From Tenrec ecaudatus (lineage: Eukaryota; Chordata; Mammalia; Afrosoricida; Tenrecidae): a stretch of 64,000 nucleotides of DNA. The number at the start of each line of letters is the position of its first letter. Position 1 is the first letter of the stretch. A program made the translations under genes and the position numbers. Shown here in pieces: positions 31,850 to 42,969 of this stretch. The stretch covers positions 144,810,721 to 144,874,720 of the forward strand of contig NC_134530.1 in the NCBI RefSeq assembly GCF_050624435.1, in the 5' to 3' direction. The notes beneath the pieces are model-generated. The model had not been told where the DNA came from and made no database searches. It was given only the letters and a program-made list of their open reading frames with translations.

Positions 31850-32400
31850 GGGATGGAGCCCGCCAGGAAATGCCATCCCTGGCTCAGGCAGGAGCGGTGA
31901 TGTCAGAAGTGCTGACAGAGGGCCCAGGGCCTTTCTAGCCCTAGTGGGGTCCCGAAGGGGGCCAGGTGGGGGCTGGGGGACCCAGCAGAGAAAAACCACA
32001 TTGTTGTCAACCACCAGGCTATCCTGGTTAAGCTGTGCAAGCAAGAACACCCACAGGGGGAAAGCACTTCCCAGGGACTGCGTGTTGCCCCAAACCACCA
32101 TTCCACTCACCGTGAGCCCACCCCTTACTCATCAGGTGGTGTCCTGAACCTCCAAGCCGGCTGTGTTCTCCACCCTGGCCCCACGGCTCTTGGACGGCGA
32201 CGGAAAACCACGACTCGTGTCGAGGATTTACACCTCATGCACGAGGGCACAGCCACACAAGGTGGGTCAAAGGGTATTTCGGGGACTGGCGATGTAGCGG
32301 CATTTACAAAACAATGTTAGAGTGATTTGTCGGTTAGAAACAAGCCTGGTTCATTAAAATCCCCAGACTTCCTGGAGTTTATCTTTCCTACTGGACAGGA
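31850..32400. other. Unassigned interval
   Basis: No feature recognised other than the short direct repeat at its left edge (see findings). Confidence 0.45.
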
Positions 32401-32404
32401 AGTA

Positions 32405-32587
32405 TTCCAGGCAGCTAACCTCCGGGTCCTTGGTTCCAACACACCAGCTCCTCCACGGGAGAGACGAAGCTGTCTGTCTCGAGCTAGAGACGGACAGTCT
32501 CGGCAATGCGAAGGGGTAGTACGGTTGTGCTCTGTCCTAAGGGGTCACTCTGAGTCAGAATCGACTTGATGGCAGTGGTTTTTCTGG
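32405..32587 (+). mobile_element. AfroSINE
   Basis: CAGCTCCTCCACGGGAGAGAC, GAGTCAGAATCGACTTGATGG. 5' part worn. Confidence 0.8.
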
Positions 32588-32689
32588 GGGAAGGTTGATC
32601 AGACTAGATGTACAAATTAGTACGTAAGGTCACAGAATCCAGGCATCTGGATTCCTGTGTCCGTTTGTCTGACCATGGTGGCCTGAGGG

Positions 32690-32890
32690 TTGGGCGCTGT
32701 GGTGCGAGCATTTCAAATACCAGCTGGGTCCCTCGTGGGGGTCAGGTTCCGACTAAGGCAGACTAAGGCGGGAGACCTGGCAGTCTGCTTCCCCAAGTCA
32801 GCCACTGGGAACGCCACGGCCACAGCAGAATGTTGCCCGAGATCACGCCCAGAGACGAGCCCTGGAGGCTGGGTGCGTGTACGCAGACAG
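32690..32890 (+). mobile_element. RTE LINE 5' region fragment
   Basis: GCATTTCAAATACCAGCTGG, GGGTCAGGTTCCGACTAAGGC, GTCAGCCACTGGGAACGCC, GCAGAATGTTGCCCGAG. Homologous to the 18.5-kb fragment. Confidence 0.55.
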
Positions 32891-32899
32891 CGGCAGCGA

Positions 32900-33425
32900 C
32901 AGCCGACTGGAGGCACCGGCCGTGGTGAGGACGGGGCAGGACCAGGCAGTGCGCCCGCCCGCCTGTCTGTCCTACATGGTTTGTGAGGCGTCGGAGGCAA
33001 TTAGAAAGCAACCAGCATTTCACCAAGGTCTTCTGAGTGCAACAGAGACGCATTCCCCAAGGTCATTACGTGATCCTGGGTGGGCTCAAGAAACAATGCC
33101 CATTACCATATGGGGAAGACGTGGCCTGCCCCCTTGGCTGATTTCCTGGTGTTGGATAAATGAGTCGGACTGTTTTAATATCCCAGACGTTCCCGCCCTT
33201 GTGTTTTCCCACGAGCTCCTCAAAGGCAGGGCTGGAGCTTTGCCTCCTTCTGGAGGAAAAGCCACGCGGTAGGCTTGCGTGCCTGTGTGCGAGGGCGGGG
33301 CAGGGAGAGAAGGGGCCGTAGGCAGGCTGGTGTCTTCCTGGTATCTCTGACCTTGGCCAAGGCTGTACATTTGCCAGCAACTTTCCACACCGCCTTTCAA
33401 AGATCTGTGGGTCACACAGCTGACT
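32900..33425. other. Unassigned interval
   Basis: GC-rich, no feature recognised. Confidence 0.4.
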
Positions 33426-33429
33426 GGTG

Positions 33430-33592
33430 CTGCACCAAACTCACACTCCCTGCCGTGGAGTCGATGGTGACGCAGAGTGACCCTCTAGAACAGGGTGGGA
33501 CTGCCCTGTGGGTTTCAGGGAGCAGAATGCCCTGTCTTTCTCCCACAGAGTGGCTCGTGGGTTGCACCCGCCCCGCGGTGCTAGAGAAGGAA
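33430..33592 (-). mobile_element. AfroSINE, truncated
   Basis: CCCTGCCGTGGAGTCGATGG, GACCCTCTAGAACAGGGTGG, TGCCCTGTCTTTCTCCC. Confidence 0.75.
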
Positions 33593-33594
33593 GC

Positions 33595-35000
33595 CCCAGC
33601 CATGTGTTCCGGTGAGAACGATGGCCAAGTAACCCCCCTGGCAGCTCTGCTCTGTAATACATGCCATTGTCCTAGGTCCACCTCAGGTCGCTATAGTATC
33701 ATCCGTCCCATGGGAAGATGACCCCCAAGTTCTGGGCCCTGTGCTGCACAGTGGGGGTACCGCCCAATCTGTGGGGTTTCTTCCAGCTCTGGGGCGCTCA
33801 GGTTCAAGTTTGGTCTATCAGCCACACAGAGGGGCTGCCTGATGAGAACGCACAGGTACACCCCGGTGAATAACCGAGAGCCTCTGTCAGGCACAGGCGG
33901 CCCGAGGGCCTTGAGACTCGCTCTGCCGGGCCGCACCGTCTGGACTGCTGCGTGGAACCCGTGGCTCCTGGGCTGTGGCCTGGACGGGACATGTTGCTTT
34001 GCAGGAGAGGGAGCAGCTGCTGTGCCCCAGTGGGTGGCTGGGGTGTCTCCTCCCAAAGGGGAGGGTGGGGAAGAGCTGGGTCTGCAGGCCCCAAGGGGAA
34101 AGAAGCTGACAGCCCAGTGTGCCTCTGAGAAGGGAGCAGACTGCTGTTTTGTCATGAATTCATGAGGCTGGCATTGCTGTTTTCCATTAATTGATTGACA
34201 AACTCCGCTGTTCATGTTCTCGTTTTCCTTAGGACAAGAGGACCCCAAGTGATCTATTAAGAAGGCAAATGATGTGGCCTGGCGGCGCTCTGGGGAGCTC
34301 TGGCTGAAATGAACTGGAGTGCTCCCTGGTGAGGAGGGGCGGAGGCGCTCGGCACCATCCGTGGTGCTGCTGGGGATGACGCCACGACGTTCCTCATCGT
34401 GTGCGACGTCCCCACACGCCTTGGGATCCACCTACAGCTGCAACACTGTATCCCTCTGTGCCCCTGGAGCCTCACCACGGGGACCAAGCCACTTGACTTG
34501 GCCATAGGTCTTACCAGCATGGAGGCAAATCCACCTCCCCCCACCTCTCCCACCCCAGGACGTTTCAGAAAGAACACGTCTTCTGTCTGGAGACCATGCC
34601 CTTGCCTGTGGAGCCTCAGCCACACCCACACGCTGGCCACGGGCGGAGCTGCGATGTTGCGGACAGAGCTCTGGATGCCACCGGCATTCCTCGCCCAATA
34701 CATGTGGCCTGGCCGTCCCTCAGGACATGGGGTGCAGAGGGTGCCTCCTGGCTGTGCCTAGTGCTAGGTTCCCCCAGGCCACCTTACTTCCTCATTAGAC
34801 ACCCCCAGGCTGAGTAGAGGACACCACAATTCTCTTCCTAAGATCACAACCCACTTTTGCTTGCAGCTGCAACCTTTTTTTTTTTTTTTGCTTTCTGCTA
34901 AGCACTCCTCTTCTGGGAACCCCGCCACCCTAAAATAAAAGTTCTGTCTTCTAGTTCTAAGCATTGCCCTCCTTAGGTGATTTAGGAAGAGGAAATAGAG
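33595..35000. other. Unassigned GC-rich interval
   Basis: Contains the longest open frame of the window (minus strand, 246 codons, 34431-33691). It has no recognisable domain, signal or splice context and a biased Pro/Ser/Arg composition, so no gene is called. A T-run lies at 34876-34889. Confidence 0.45.
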
Positions 35001-35002
35001 GC

Positions 35003-35192
35003 ACCACCGAAATCCAGTGCCTTGGAGTCAATTTCAACTGACCGGGACCTTGCAGGACAGAGCAGGCCTGCTCTGGGGCCATCTTTTCAGGAGCAGACAG
35101 CCACGTCTTTGAGAAGTGCCTGGGGGGCTTGAACTGCCGAGCTCTTGGTCAGCAGCTGGGTGCTTTAACCACGGCGCCACAGGGGTCTTTAA
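35003..35192 (-). mobile_element. AfroSINE
   Basis: GTGCCTTGGAGTCAATTTC, GCTTGAACTGCCGAGCTC, GGTCAGCAGCTGGGTGC, ACCACGGCGCCACAGGGGTC. Confidence 0.85.
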
Positions 35193-35555
35193 TGCAGGCC
35201 CACATTAAGTCATAAGCTCAGTTCTAAGTGACACCATATTCATAAAAGTAATTTTTAAAATTGTGCAGCTTGTATGTTTTAGAGCAGTTTCAGGCATGCA
35301 GAAAAGTTGTGCAGAAAGACCCTTTCTAGACAATGTTTCCTCTTTCCGCTCCTCTTCTAATTATTATTTCAAAGTAACATTTAATTGGCTTTCTATTACA
35401 AAAGGAGCACAGACTCTTCTTAAAAAACTTACAACCCATAGAAAAGTACAAAGAAGGAAAAACAAAACCCAAACCACCCAAGGTCATTAAGAAGTTCACT
35501 TTGCCAAGATAAAATGCTTACATTGGGTTCCTTCCTTTTCAGTGTTCCCCCCTCT

Positions 35556-35573
35556 AAACACACACACCACACA

Positions 35574-35612
<39 letters not shown>

Positions 35613-35666
35613 ACACACACACCACACACACACCACACACACACACACACCACACACACACACACA

Positions 35667-35697
<31 letters not shown>

Positions 35698-35715
35698 CAC
35701 ACCACACACACACCA
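35556..35715. repeat. (CA)n microsatellite with regular CC interruptions
   Basis: About 160 bp of CA repeats broken at intervals by CCACAC, giving a higher-order pattern. Confidence 0.95.
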
Positions 35716-35967
35716 GAATCATATTGTGCATTATTTCTGATTTTCAATTCTACTCCCTTGGCAATAAATGAATATTTCCCCACATCCATAAATGATCTTC
35801 ACCCCCCTCCTCCTGACCTCCCTGGTCTAAGCCATGTTCTTCCCACCTTCCCTCTCTTCTCCATCTAGTCACATGTCTCTCTTCTGGATTGCTTCCCAAG
35901 GACACCGCTGCCTTCCCCGCAGACGGAGCTGGTTTCTGCCTCCGGGCTCTGCTTTACAAGGACATGA

Positions 35968-36182
35968 AAGCAAAACCAAGCCCAAGCCATTTGCTGCCCA
36001 ATAAATTCTGACTCTCAGTAACCCTATGTGTATCGGGATAGAACTGAGCTCAATAGGGTTTTCAGTAGATTTTTCTTGGGGCGGGGCAGATTGTGAGCCC
36101 TTTCTTCTGACCCACCGGGTGGACCAACACTTTCAACCTGTCAGTTAGCAGCCCCGCATGTTCACCTTTTACACCATCCAAG
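35968..36182 (-). mobile_element. AfroSINE, second type
   Basis: CCCAATAAATTCTGACTCTC, AGTAACCCTATGTGTATCGG, CAATAGGGTTTTCAGTAG, TGTCAGTTAGCAGCCCCGC, TTTTACACCATCCAAGC. Confidence 0.85.
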
Positions 36183-36184
36183 CA

Positions 36185-37270
36185 CTTCCTACAAAAGACA
36201 TCCCTCTTTCCCCCCACAGATTGGCTAAAAGATTCAGGGGAGGGGGGCCTGTTATCTTGCTCAAAGGGGGAGCAAGACCACCCATCCCCAATGAGTGCCC
36301 TTCCCAGAAGAGCTCCCCCAAAGGCCGTGTAGCCCTGTACCTTCCCTGGTGACTCAGGACCAGAGAGGCATGATAACAGCCCCATAAGAATGGATGACCC
36401 CTGCAGTCCCCACAGCCTGTTCCCTGAAGGACCTTGGTTACTGGTCCCTGGGGAACCATTCTCAAAGTGGATCCCCAGGGGGGCTGCAGGGGACCAGTGA
36501 CCTTGACTCACAGCCCTATTTTACTCAGCTGAGAAGAACCATGTTGAGAGGTAAGCCCTGACCTAGGAAGAAGAAGAGTATTTCATAGTCTGGGGGATAG
36601 TCCTCAATCTAGACTATAGATTCTAGAGGAAGCAACTTGGACCAAAAAGGCCAAGTGGATCTGTCATCTGGGCAGAGTGGGATAACCCTCAGAGGTAGGT
36701 CCTGTGGCAACATTTCCAGGCCTCTACTAAAATTATGCCATGATCCACTAGGGATGAGGAGAGCACTGATGAGCCGTAACCCCAATCCCATCAGTAACAA
36801 TCCCCAAATATTACAAGAATATTGATTACTGGGTGACTGGAATTGGGAAGCTAAAAGTTGCAAGAATTAATTTCTATGGTCAGAGGAACCAGGGCTTCCC
36901 ACAAGGAGCTGGAACCCCCAGGACCCGGGTCTATGGCTGTTCTCTCATGGATACTTCCCAGTGTAAGTGGATTATTAATGAGAGGAGAGTCCCCTGGTCA
37001 GAAAGCAGGGCGCATGTACCAATATTTTCCATCCTGCACTTGCGGCAGACATCAGCGATCTATGTGGTACCCTGTTCCACTGAGCTCAGAGACAGCCTTG
37101 GACTCAATTTAGAGACATTTCTCTAAGTAGACATTACTAATCAATCAGTGTTGACCCCTGGAATGGAACTTTTGGCCTTTCTGCATTAGTTTATAATCAT
37201 AGGTAGGAACTATACAATAAGCCCCATTGGATAGCTTATTAGGAGGTCATCAATGTTGGTGGCAATTTGT
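36185..37270. other. Unassigned interval
   Basis: No gene recognised. The part from about 36530 to 37200 has a LINE-like feel (A-rich, short broken frames) but no motif I can name. Confidence 0.35.
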
Positions 37271-37279
37271 TTTTCCCCC

Positions 37280-37905
37280 ATTAAGAATGAGTGCAATGGG
37301 TATCTAAGGTGCAGTGAATAGTCTCGGCCTATCTGGAGGAACAAAGAGTGAAGATAGTTGAAGACCCATGGAAACAATTAGTTCAATGGACTGAGGGTTC
37401 AGTCAAACATCACTGAGACCCGGACCCTGAGGCCAGAAGACTTAGACAGAGTCTGGCTACTGCTGCACCCTGTGCGGAAAGGGGTCACCTTAAAAGGTAC
37501 TCAGAGGAGTAGGAGCAAATATGCAACATAACGTCAAGTCATCAAAGAGAGCATGCTCACTGGTCACATAGAGATAGGTGCACTTAGCATCCCTCAGGCC
37601 TGCACATGAGCCCACCCAGCTGGCTCCATTTTCAGCCAAACCATAGACAGGTACACTAGGGCAGTGCACACACCTTAGAAAAAGCGACCGTTTCGGATCA
37701 AAAGGGCAACATTTACCCAAGGACAGCGTTCAGAAAAGAGGAGGGTTGGAACCAGGACACAGGGTGGAAGTGGGATGAGAGATGGTGGGTCTCAGGTATT
37801 ACAATGGATGAACTGAAACAAGCTGTGTATGAATTATTGAACGGACAGCTGACCTGCCATGTAAGCTTTCACCCAATTCGCAATCAAAGTAAAACAAAAA
37901 CGTGG
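37280..37905 (+). mobile_element. L1-type 3' UTR fragment, older family
   Basis: TGGAAACAATTAGTTCAATGG, GAGGCCAGAAGACTTAGAC, ATCAAAAGGGCAACATTTACC, ending GTAAGCTTTCACCCAATTCG. Aligns with 54.7-55.19 kb over most of its length. Confidence 0.7.
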
Positions 37906-39300
37906 GGGGTGAGGAGAGAGCAAGAGGTGGCTGAGGGGGTGCAGGAAGTTGCATTAAAGAGAGCCAAGGACACTTTGCATCTTGCCGTTTTCTAGTGGAA
38001 GACCGGATGTGTCTCTTCACATGACCACACTCAGCCTCCTGTCCTCGCTCTTCCTAGCTCAGGCTCAGAGCTCTCCTTGCTTCTATCAGGGCAGTTGGCA
38101 GTAAGGACCCGGTGGGGATGCTGGGGGCCTTCTCCCCAGGACAGGAAAGGGGTCCCACCAGACTTGGCCCTGCCTTCGGATCACACAAAGAGCTGGGCAG
38201 GGCCAGCTGTGTGGAGAGTCACAGGTCACACTTCTGAAGGAAAGCCTTCCTTAAAGAATCGCCCTGTGCAGCTTGTTCCTGCTGACCCCTCTCTTCCCGG
38301 GGGTGGGGGTGGGGGTGGAAAGCACAGCAATCACTAAATCAGGTGTGGGGAGAAAAGAGAGGCGGCAAAGGCCCTTGTGCTCAAGAAAGTCTCCAGTCTG
38401 CCAACAGGAGCATGATTTGTTTTCCATGCGATGGCTTCTTTTCATTTAGATGAAATATTTCCTTGTATGAAAGTCTGAGCGCCTGGGTTATGGAATATAA
38501 TTAAAACCATCACCCCCTGCACTCTTCATCCAGTCTAAGAAAATAAAGAAATGCTCTTTAGTGAGGAGTGGGAAGGGATGTGATCCCAGGCCCGGGGAGG
38601 GGCTCTGGGAACTCTAAGGATGCAGCTGACTTAATTTTCGTGGGAAGTTGGCCAGCGCAGCCTTATCACCCAACACAAAGTTCTGGGTGGTCAGCAGACC
38701 CCTGGTGGCTTCTATTGCCGCCTAGTTCAACCAGCACCCAGTGGGAGTCCCATCCCTGAGATCGGCAGTGGAGCCCGGGCTCAGCATCTGTGCCTGCTGA
38801 GGGGGCAAAGTTGTGCTGTGGCTGTCACCCAGGTGCCGCCTCGGTGTGGTGTCAGACCCCCGGTACCCCAGCCTCAAGTGCTTGTGGGGCTTGGCCTGGC
38901 TGAGAGATCGTGGAGCTCAGCGGCTCTGAGGCTGCACAGTGCAGTTTGCATCCTCAAGGCAAGTCGCAGGCTGTTCGCTCCCGGTAAACCTTCAGGGTGT
39001 GCAATAGGGAAGCACAGAGGACCGGAATGTGGTCCAGTCTTGGCGCATCTGTGAACTCATCCGGGTGGCCAGGGGCATCGTGCAAGGAGGCGCTCGGGCT
39101 GTGTGTTCTATGATGGATTCAACCCCCTAACAGTCGGTTGCTGTGGAGGTGCAGTCTGCCTCGTGGTGAGCCCCCTCCCACCATGGCGAGGTTCGACGGC
39201 AAAGCTTTGCGAGGAAGGTTTCAGTGGGTGCACGCATGGGTTCATTCCACAGCAAACGTGTTTGGGGTGGTCCGTTAGCCACTTCTCTCAGACACTTGTC
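37906..39300. other. Unassigned interval
   Basis: Single-copy by eye, with short GT-rich runs near 38300. No PROK1-like or other exon recognised. Confidence 0.45.
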
Positions 39301-39303
39301 TTA

Positions 39304-39425
39304 AAGAAACAAACTCAACTGACAGCGAGTTGTTTCAGACTCATCTCGACCCCACAGGACAGGGTAGAACAGCACCTGTGGATTTCTGAGACTGTGACTG
39401 TTCATGGGGGTAGAGAGCCTCGTCT
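39304..39425 (-). mobile_element. AfroSINE, truncated
   Basis: TTTCAGACTCATCTCGACCCC, ACAGGGTAGAACAGCACCTG, GAGACTGTGACTGTTCATGG. Confidence 0.8.
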
Positions 39426-39457
39426 CTGTGCTAACACCTGTCTTAGTCACCTTAAAA

Positions 39458-39632
39458 TGAAACAAAAAACCAAAAACTCCTTGCCGCCGAGTGGATTCCA
39501 ACTATAGTGTCCCTGTAGGGCAGGTAGGACTACCCTTGGGGTCGAGGCTGTAACTTTTGGGGGGAAGCAGAAAGCCTCGCCTTTCTCTCTTGGAGCTGCT
39601 GGTAGATTTGAAGAGCTGACTTTACCGTGTTC
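39458..39632 (-). mobile_element. AfroSINE
   Basis: CCTTGCCGCCGAGTGGATTCC, CTGTAACTTTTGGGGGGAAGC, GGAGCTGCTGGTAGATTTG. Confidence 0.85.
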
Positions 39633-39764
39633 TTTCTTAGTTTTCTCCTTTCCCAATGAGTAACCAACTGCATTATTAATGTCCTCAGAGTGCCTTACAA
39701 AACGAAACCACCACCACCAAGAAAGGAGCCAATCACAGCAGTGGTTTCCAAGGAGTCCCGCTGG

Positions 39765-40330
39765 GCCAGTGACATTGAGGCCCAGAGAGGTCCCTTGGGG
39801 GTTATGGTGCCAAGTTTTGAGATTCCAAAGGGGTAATTCTGAGAGATTTTCTCAAAGGATGAAGGATGGTCACAGGGGCTTATTCTGAAGAAGATTTAAG
39901 AAAATTGAAACAGCAACTGTGAGAAAAAGGCCAAGAAAGCGGTATCAAGGAATTTCCCCCATCACAACAATGCACCTGCTCTCCCTGGGGGTGCAGCACG
40001 GCCTGCCCTGGGAGAACTTCACCAGGAAAGCTTCCCCATCCATCCACCCTTCAATCCTGATCCTGCCCTTTCAGACTCTGTTCTGCAGACTCAAAGAGCA
40101 CAGAAAAGGAACACGGGCTGAGGCCCTCTAGGATGCCCGGACAGCCTTACCTGCCTCAACCTGGCGAAAGCAGAGAGCCCCGAATTCCTTGGGGATGGCC
40201 AGAGAGAAACACCCCCTTCAGAAGTGCACATGTTGAGATGGGGACACTCGAATGTTGAGAACCAATAACGTCGCATTTTGATAATTTTGTTCAATAAAGT
40301 TTTTGTGATTTTGTAGTAATACTTGTTGAC
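39765..40330 (+). mobile_element. Mariner-like transposase fossil, C-terminal part
   Basis: Contains a broken match to the mariner HPxYSPDLAPxD...LK region (translates as HPSFNPDP-like near 40045-40090, then a TQRAQK-like stretch), CTCAAAGAGCACAGAAAAGG, and CCTTCAGAAGTGCACATG. Homologous to 19.02-19.50 kb. Inactive. Confidence 0.55.
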
Positions 40331-40334
40331 TTAC

Positions 40335-40560
40335 CGTCCATTATCTAAGAAGAGCTATGCTCTGTAGGGGTTTCAATGACTGTTTTTTTTGGAGGGGGGT
40401 TGACATTTTTTTATTTGAATCATTTTATTGGGGATCAATGGCTGTTTTTAAAGAGTAGATTGCCAGGTTTTCTTCCAAGGCATCTTGAGTGGACTCAGCC
40501 TCTAACCTTCCACCAGCAGCATTGCCATGAGCAAGACCCAGGGCCTGGGTGAACTTTCAG
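40335..40560 (-). mobile_element. AfroSINE, second type, split by a tiny LINE insertion
   Basis: Left part GCTATGCTCTGTAGGGGTTTC, right part GTAGATTGCCAGGTTTTC and CCTCTAACCTTCCACCAGC. Interrupted at about 40382-40436. Confidence 0.7.
40386..40434 (-). mobile_element. Very short young-family LINE 3' end inserted in an AfroSINE
   Basis: Reads TTTATTTGAATCATTTTATTGGGG, the reverse of the LINE poly(A) end, in about 20-base pieces: TTTTTTTATTTGAATC then ATTTTATTGGGG. Flanked by TCAATGACTGTTTTT and TCAATGGCTGTTTTT (14 of 15 match). Confidence 0.6.
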
Positions 40561-40564
40561 AGGT

Positions 40565-40990
40565 TTAACGCATGTCTCCTTCACCAGGTGGCCTGGGACC
40601 TTGTTCCCACCTGCAAGTGCAAAGGCTGACCTTAAAGAAGCATGTCATCTTAACTATGAGCACAGGACCATCCAGATGGCCCCCTCACCAGTAGCTCATC
40701 TTCAAAGCAAATCCAACTGTTTTTCTGCTCAAAAGTTCAAACTTCCACCAACAGCCTTGCACGCCCCCCACCCCATCACTTTCCACAGACTGGCTGACCC
40801 CGGCATCCCTTCCTCACGTTGTACTTTGCTCTTCCCAGCATGCTTTTCCACTCTCCCCACCTTCCAATCAGCCTGGCTTCCTTCACCCATTAACAATGAG
40901 CTAGCTGCAGGTGTCTTGCACACAAAGCCTGGCTGGGGCTTACCATTCTCCCTAGGTGTCTTGACCTGAGCACAGTGCTTGCCGTGTAAT
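40565..40990. other. Unassigned interval
   Basis: No feature recognised. Confidence 0.4.
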
Positions 40991-40994
40991 TAAG

Positions 40995-41202
40995 CCAAAA
41001 TTCCCAGTGGCACTGAATCAGATCTGGCTCATGGCGACTTCCCTTTGGTATGTCAGAGCAGGACTGGGCTCCACGGTGATTTCAGTGCCTGAGGCCTTTT
41101 GGAAGTGGGTCACCAGACCTTTGTTCCACGGTGCTTCTTGAACCTCCAGTCTTTGTGGCTAACAGCCAAGTGTATTGACCTTTGCTACCACCCAGGGACG
41201 TA
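40995..41202 (-). mobile_element. AfroSINE, second type
   Basis: AGTGGCACTGAATCAGATC, TGGCTCATGGCGACTTCCC, GAGCAGGACTGGGCTCCACG, GACCTTTGCTACCACCCAGGG. Confidence 0.88.
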
Positions 41203-41334
41203 TCAAAAGTCCATTCATTGGGCTACAGGCTTGCAGCCCTCTCTGGGTTTGGTGTCCTACCTCCTCTTGAGCTTCCTCCTACAGCCTGTCTTCTACTGTT
41301 TGCTGGAACCTTGTTAACTGACTCCTAATTCTCA

Positions 41335-41651
41335 GGGTCAGAACCAGAAGTGGTTACTTATTCAGGGACATTCATCTATGCATAAGAAAGAGCTTTGTAT
41401 CAAAAAGTAATTATCTATCAAGAAAACGGCCCAGCCCAGTCCAACGCAAGTCCACAAGTCCAATAACTCAAGTCCATAAGTCTGATAATAGACCTTAAGT
41501 CCCTCTCCAGACTCGCAAAGTCACATGCAAGAATGCAGAATGCAGGATGACCAGACCGGTGGGTGCAAAGTCATGTGGATTCAATGTCAGTGGAAAAGAT
41601 GTCAGAGCTCCAGCAGCTCTCAAGAGAGAGAGACACACACACAGACACACA

Positions 41652-41739
<88 letters not shown>

Positions 41740-41870
41740 CCTGTCTCCAGAAGCTAGTATCTTGGCTGTACCTTCAAGGCAGGTCATCAGGCTGAGACCT
41801 GATGGACAGGCTAAACTCCAACCCTATCTTCTTACAGATGCCATGTTGGCACAAAAACCTAGCTATCGCA
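41335..41870 (+). repeat. Unclassified interspersed repeat (family of 26.8 kb) containing a microsatellite
   Basis: ATGCATAAGAAAGAGCTTTG, CCCAGCCCAGTCCAACGCAAG, CTCCAGACTCGCAAAGTCAC. Aligns with 26.87-27.1 kb. Confidence 0.6.
41633..41736. repeat. (CA)n(GA)n compound microsatellite
   Basis: CA repeats to about 41669, then about 33 uninterrupted GA units, a long purine/pyrimidine tract. Confidence 0.95.
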
Positions 41871-42149
41871 CTGTCCTGGACCATTCATCCCCTCTCAAGG
41901 TGGTGAGGAAACAAAAGTATCACTATCGGGTGGGGGGGCATGTGGAGGTGCGGTGGGGGAGGGCACATAGGAAACTAACGAGAGAAGCAGAAGGGTGTGC
42001 CCAGGAGACCAGAGGAAGAAGGTGCTGACACTGAGCTGGCTCTACCCCAGCCCTTGGCAGGGACTGCCTCCTCCACGTACCCCACGCCCCTTCTAGGTGC
42101 TTGGCCCAGCAGCCTCCCCTAGAGATGTCTGACAGGGCAGGGGTTGAGT

Positions 42150-42760
42150 TCAAGAGCTGACTACGGAACTGTTCTTTCCTCCGCCCTGTATTCCACCCTC
42201 CACAGACTGTATCATGGGCTTACAGGAGGCGCACAGGAGCTCCGAGTCAGTGCTCATGAAGTGCTGTGCTGAGGGAGGGAGCGGCTGCGAGCGAGTCCCT
42301 CCACCTCAGCTCCCACTTCCTGCACACTGCACCTTCTGGTTCCTCTTGTCACCTCCTCCACCTGGTCCGTTCCTGGACGTGATGAATGGATGAAGCCCCA
42401 GTGACAGTTGAAGCTGCCCTCAGTAAAGATTGAATCCCGGGTCAGCTGTCAGAGAGCCTGGCTTGTCAGGACGGAAAATTAAAAACACTTCAGGGATGAG
42501 ATAGGTAGGTTTATTGTGCCAACCTGGCCAATAGGAACATGTGGGATTAATCAGGTGGCAGCTTGATTGGAGGGTCAAGTAGGGCATCGCCCCACCCCAC
42601 CCCTGCCCCACTTGGATCAAAAGTTTCTATCTTAAACCAGCACCAGTGATTAAACTTACTACTGGGTCCACCTCCCCTCAGCTGAAGTCTAAGTGATTGG
42701 TTCCTGAGTTCAAAGACTTTGTGTGGCTGTAATTATGGCATTTTTATTGGTTGGCATCTT
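42150..42760. other. Unassigned interval
   Basis: 42490-42750 may be an unnamed old repeat (TTTATTGTGCCAACCTGGCC); I cannot place it. Confidence 0.35.
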
Positions 42761-42764
42761 GCTA

Positions 42765-42967
42765 GAGGAGCCCGGGTGGCATAGTACGTTATACATTGGG
42801 ACTCTAACCTAAAGGTCAGCAGTTCAAACCCACCAGTAGCTCTGCAGGAGAAAGATGCGCTCTCTGTTCCCATAAAGATTTATGGTCTAGAAAACCCACA
42901 GGGGCAGTTCTACCCTGTCCTATAGGCTCAGAATTGACTCAGTGGCAGTGAGTTTGGTTTTGGTTGG
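42765..42967 (+). mobile_element. AfroSINE, full length
   Basis: GAGGAGCCCGGGTGGCATAG, TAAAGGTCAGCAGTTCAAACC, CCCATAAAGATTTATGG, GGGGCAGTTCTACCCTGTCC, CAGTGGCAGTGAGTTTGG and a GGTTTT tail. Confidence 0.93.
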
Positions 42968-42969
42968 TA

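Noticed and set aside
33691-34431. 246-codon open frame on the minus strand, the longest here
   Set aside because: GC-rich low-constraint composition, no domain, no splice context, and overlapping frames on the other strand. Probably chance.
35429-35868. Several open frames rich in Cys/Val or His/Thr
   Set aside because: Translations of the CA microsatellite.
41525-42028. 167-codon open frame containing runs of TH and RE
   Set aside because: Created by translating the CA/GA microsatellite.
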